A program made the position numbers and the translations under genes. A model generated the notes under the pieces. The model was not told where the DNA came from. It did no database searches and saw only the letters and a program-made list of their open reading frames with translations. Below, piece after piece: positions 62,483-64,000 of a stretch of DNA of 64,000 nucleotides. Position 1 is the first letter of the stretch. The number at the start of each line of letters is the position of its first letter. Source of the DNA: CAWFPR01 sp963817635 (GTDB lineage Bacteria; Acidobacteriota; Vicinamibacteria; Vicinamibacterales; 2-12-FULL-66-21); contig CAWFPR010000018.1 of assembly GCA_963817635.1 (NCBI GenBank), positions 1 through 64,000 on the forward strand, given 5' to 3'.

Positions 62483-64000
62483 TCAGTCGGCCCGCAGCGC
62501 GCGCAGGGGATCCGCCGTTGCCGCCCGCCAGGCAGGCCCCGCGCACGACGCCGCGCCGGTCAGCACCACCGAGAGCGAGACGAGCACAAGCGTCAGAGGG
62601 TCGGTCGGCCGCGTCGCGAACAGGTACGCGCCGAGCACGCGCGTGACGATGAACGAGCCGGCGAGGCCGACGACCAGCCCCAGGACGACCAGGCGGATCC
62701 CCTGGCCCACGACCAGGCCGAGCACGCGCGGACGGCTCGCGCCGAGCGCCATGCGGACGCCGAACTCTTCGATGCGCTGCGACACGGAGAGCGCGATGAC
62801 CCCGCTGATGCCGGAGATGGTCACCGCGAATGCGAGCGCCGCGAAGATGGTCAGGAGCCACGCGGTAACCCGCGGCGTCTCCAGGAAGCGATCCCGCAAT
62901 TCCGCCATCGTCGTCACGTTCTTGATTGGCATGTCGGGATCGACTGCATGAATGCTGGATCGGAGCACGCGCGCGACGGTGGCCGGATCGGCGTGCGATC
63001 GCACGAGGAAGCGCCCGCCGCCGATCCCGGACGACTGGCTCAGCGGAAAGAAGAGCTGAGGCACGATGGCGTGGTCGAGCCCGTACTGCCGCACGTCGCC
63101 GGCCACGCCGACCACCGTGGCCCACGTCTGTCCGCCGTCCACTGAGATCTGGCCGCCGAGCGCGCTGCCATGTTCCCAGTGCTTCGCCATCGTCTGATTG
63201 ACGATGACGACGGGGGCGCCGATGCGTTTGTCGGCGGCCGTGAAGTCGCGGCCCTCGAGCACCGGGATGTCCAGAATCGCAAAGTAGCCCGGCGTCACGA
63301 CGCTGAGATCGGCGGTGGGGCGCTCTGCGTTCGCCGACTCGGCGCCGCCCTTGATGAGGACGGGATTGCTGCCCGGCCGGATGGCGCTCAGCGGGACCGC
63401 GTTGGTCACCGTAGCCCGCAGGACGCCTGGCTCTTGTTCGAGCTGCGAGAGGGCGGCCTCGTAGAATCGCTGCTGGTCCGCCGGCGCGCCGTACTTCGTG
63501 AAGTTCGGAAACACCTCCCCCGCGGTGACGTCGTCGCCGTTGTAGCCCCCGTCCACGCGCTGGAGCCGGAACAGGCTCGCGAGCAGAAGACCGGCCCCGA
63601 CCAGCAGGACCACCGACATCGCGACCTGGCCCACGATGAGGGCGTTCTGGACACGACGCCGGGTGGGGCTGTCGCCGGCGCCCTTGCTGCCCGCCTTCAA
63701 GGCGCCCACCAGTTCGGCGCGCGAGCTGAAGGCGGGCAGGGTGCCGAAGACGATGCCCGTCACGAGCGAGAGTGCGAGCGTGTAGAGCAAGACCGTGAGG
63801 TCGATGCGGATCTCGCCGGTCCGCGGTGTGAATCGGCCGACGAAGGCCGTCAGCAGCGAGAGTGTCGAGTTGGCGACCAGCAGGCCGGCGGCGCCGCCGG
63901 CAAGCGACAGCAAGGTGCTCTCCGTAAGGAGCTGGCGGATGAGTTGTCCGCGGCCGGCGCCGAGCGCGGCGCGCACGGCGAGTTCGCGCTCGCGGCGGAG
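62483..64000 (-). CDS. ABC transporter permease, MacB/FtsX type (ADOP), N-terminus beyond window
   Basis: The visible 505 residues cover two FtsX domains. The first ends near the window edge (RRERELAVRAALGAGRGQLI, RQLLTESTLLSLAGGAAGLL). Then follow a MacB periplasmic core-like region (VDGGYNGDDVTAGEVFPNFT, VTPGYFAILDIPVLEGRDFT) and the second FtsX (VTISGISGVIALSVSQRIEE, FGVRMALGASRPRVLGLVVG), ending ADPLRALRAD. No ATPase gene is adjacent in the window. Duplicated FtsX domains with no linked ATPase are the pattern of acidobacterial duplicated orphan permeases. Confidence 0.9.
   Translation of the reverse strand, partial: LRRERELAVRAALGAGRGQLIRQLLTESTLLSLAGGAAGLLVANSTLSLLTAFVGRFTPRTGEIRIDLTVLLYTLALSLVTGIVFGTLPAFSSRAELVGALKAGSKGAGDSPTRRRVQNALIVGQVAMSVVLLVGAGLLLASLFRLQRVDGGYNGDDVTAGEVFPNFTKYGAPADQQRFYEAALSQLEQEPGVLRATVTNAVPLSAIRPGSNPVLIKGGAESANAERPTADLSVVTPGYFAILDIPVLEGRDFTAADKRIGAPVVIVNQTMAKHWEHGSALGGQISVDGGQTWATVVGVAGDVRQYGLDHAIVPQLFFPLSQSSGIGGGRFLVRSHADPATVARVLRSSIHAVDPDMPIKNVTTMAELRDRFLETPRVTAWLLTIFAALAFAVTISGISGVIALSVSQRIEEFGVRMALGASRPRVLGLVVGQGIRLVVLGLVVGLAGSFIVTRVLGAYLFATRPTDPLTLVLVSLSVVLTGAASCAGPAWRAATADPLRALRAD

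Overview
This window looks like a chromosomal segment of a high-GC Gram-negative bacterium, most likely an Acidobacteriota member close to Vicinamibacteria. The evidence is the gene content: TonB-dependent receptors with an N-terminal carboxypeptidase-regulatory-like domain, a VWFA-related protein of the acidobacterial TIGR03436 type, a MacB/FtsX permease of the acidobacterial ADOP type, a sulfatase-TPR fusion and large membrane-anchored Ser/Thr kinases. Taxonomy is inferred from families, not from a marker-gene search.

Layout. 1-9.6 kb: end of a TonB receptor and its terminator, an orphan DNA methyltransferase, an exported M20 peptidase, a D-Ala-D-Ala carboxypeptidase, an FdhE-like protein, and a small exported protein followed by a second TonB receptor. 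9.7-19.5 kb: sulfatase-TPR protein, glycogen synthase, thioredoxin and its reductase, MnmA with its sulfur donor cysteine desulfurase, a bactofilin and a methyltransferase-like protein. 19.6-31 kb: SAM hydroxide adenosyltransferase, acyl-CoA dehydrogenase, GlpX, an MFS carrier, a single reading frame joining TsaC/YrdC to HflX, a TPR/SLH lipoprotein, PgsA and a very large coiled-coil protein. 31-43.8 kb: an exopolysaccharide locus, with a seven-gene minus-strand run (five glycosyltransferases, a polyprenyl-phosphate sugar transferase, a UDP-glucuronate decarboxylase-like SDR) divergent from ugd-galE-GT2-MsbA-like ABC exporter. 43.8-53 kb: yicC-gmk-rpoZ-coaBC-UDG-priA, then HU with an M50 protease divergent from der. 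53-64 kb: two tandem related Ser/Thr kinases, a MerR regulator, tRNA-Pro(GGG), a decayed toxin-antitoxin remnant between imperfect direct repeats, an HTH-RDD protein, VWFA and MarC proteins and a truncated ADOP permease.

Two features run through the whole window. First, many spacers are built from short periodic words arranged as inverted arms (CACGAAG, TAGTCGC, GATTGACG/CGGCAATC, GGGCTCAG, GTAGGGGCGG palindromes, CACAGATCACAC). In several cases the stop codons of the flanking genes lie inside the repeat. In the spacers 5085-5340 and 30916-31063, both convergent genes end on a TAG supplied by the two ends of the element. This is the most unusual signal here. Second, about twelve otherwise well-conserved genes carry single-base frameshifts, often in short G/C runs, while other very long genes are intact. 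This points to residual sequencing indels rather than mass pseudogenisation.

Some groupings make functional sense: IscS-like enzyme with MnmA (tRNA 2-thiouridine), TrxA with TrxB, Ugd feeding UDP-glucuronate to the UXS-like decarboxylase for a xylose/glucuronate-containing polysaccharide, and Gmk-RpoZ-CoaBC-PriA as a conserved housekeeping run.
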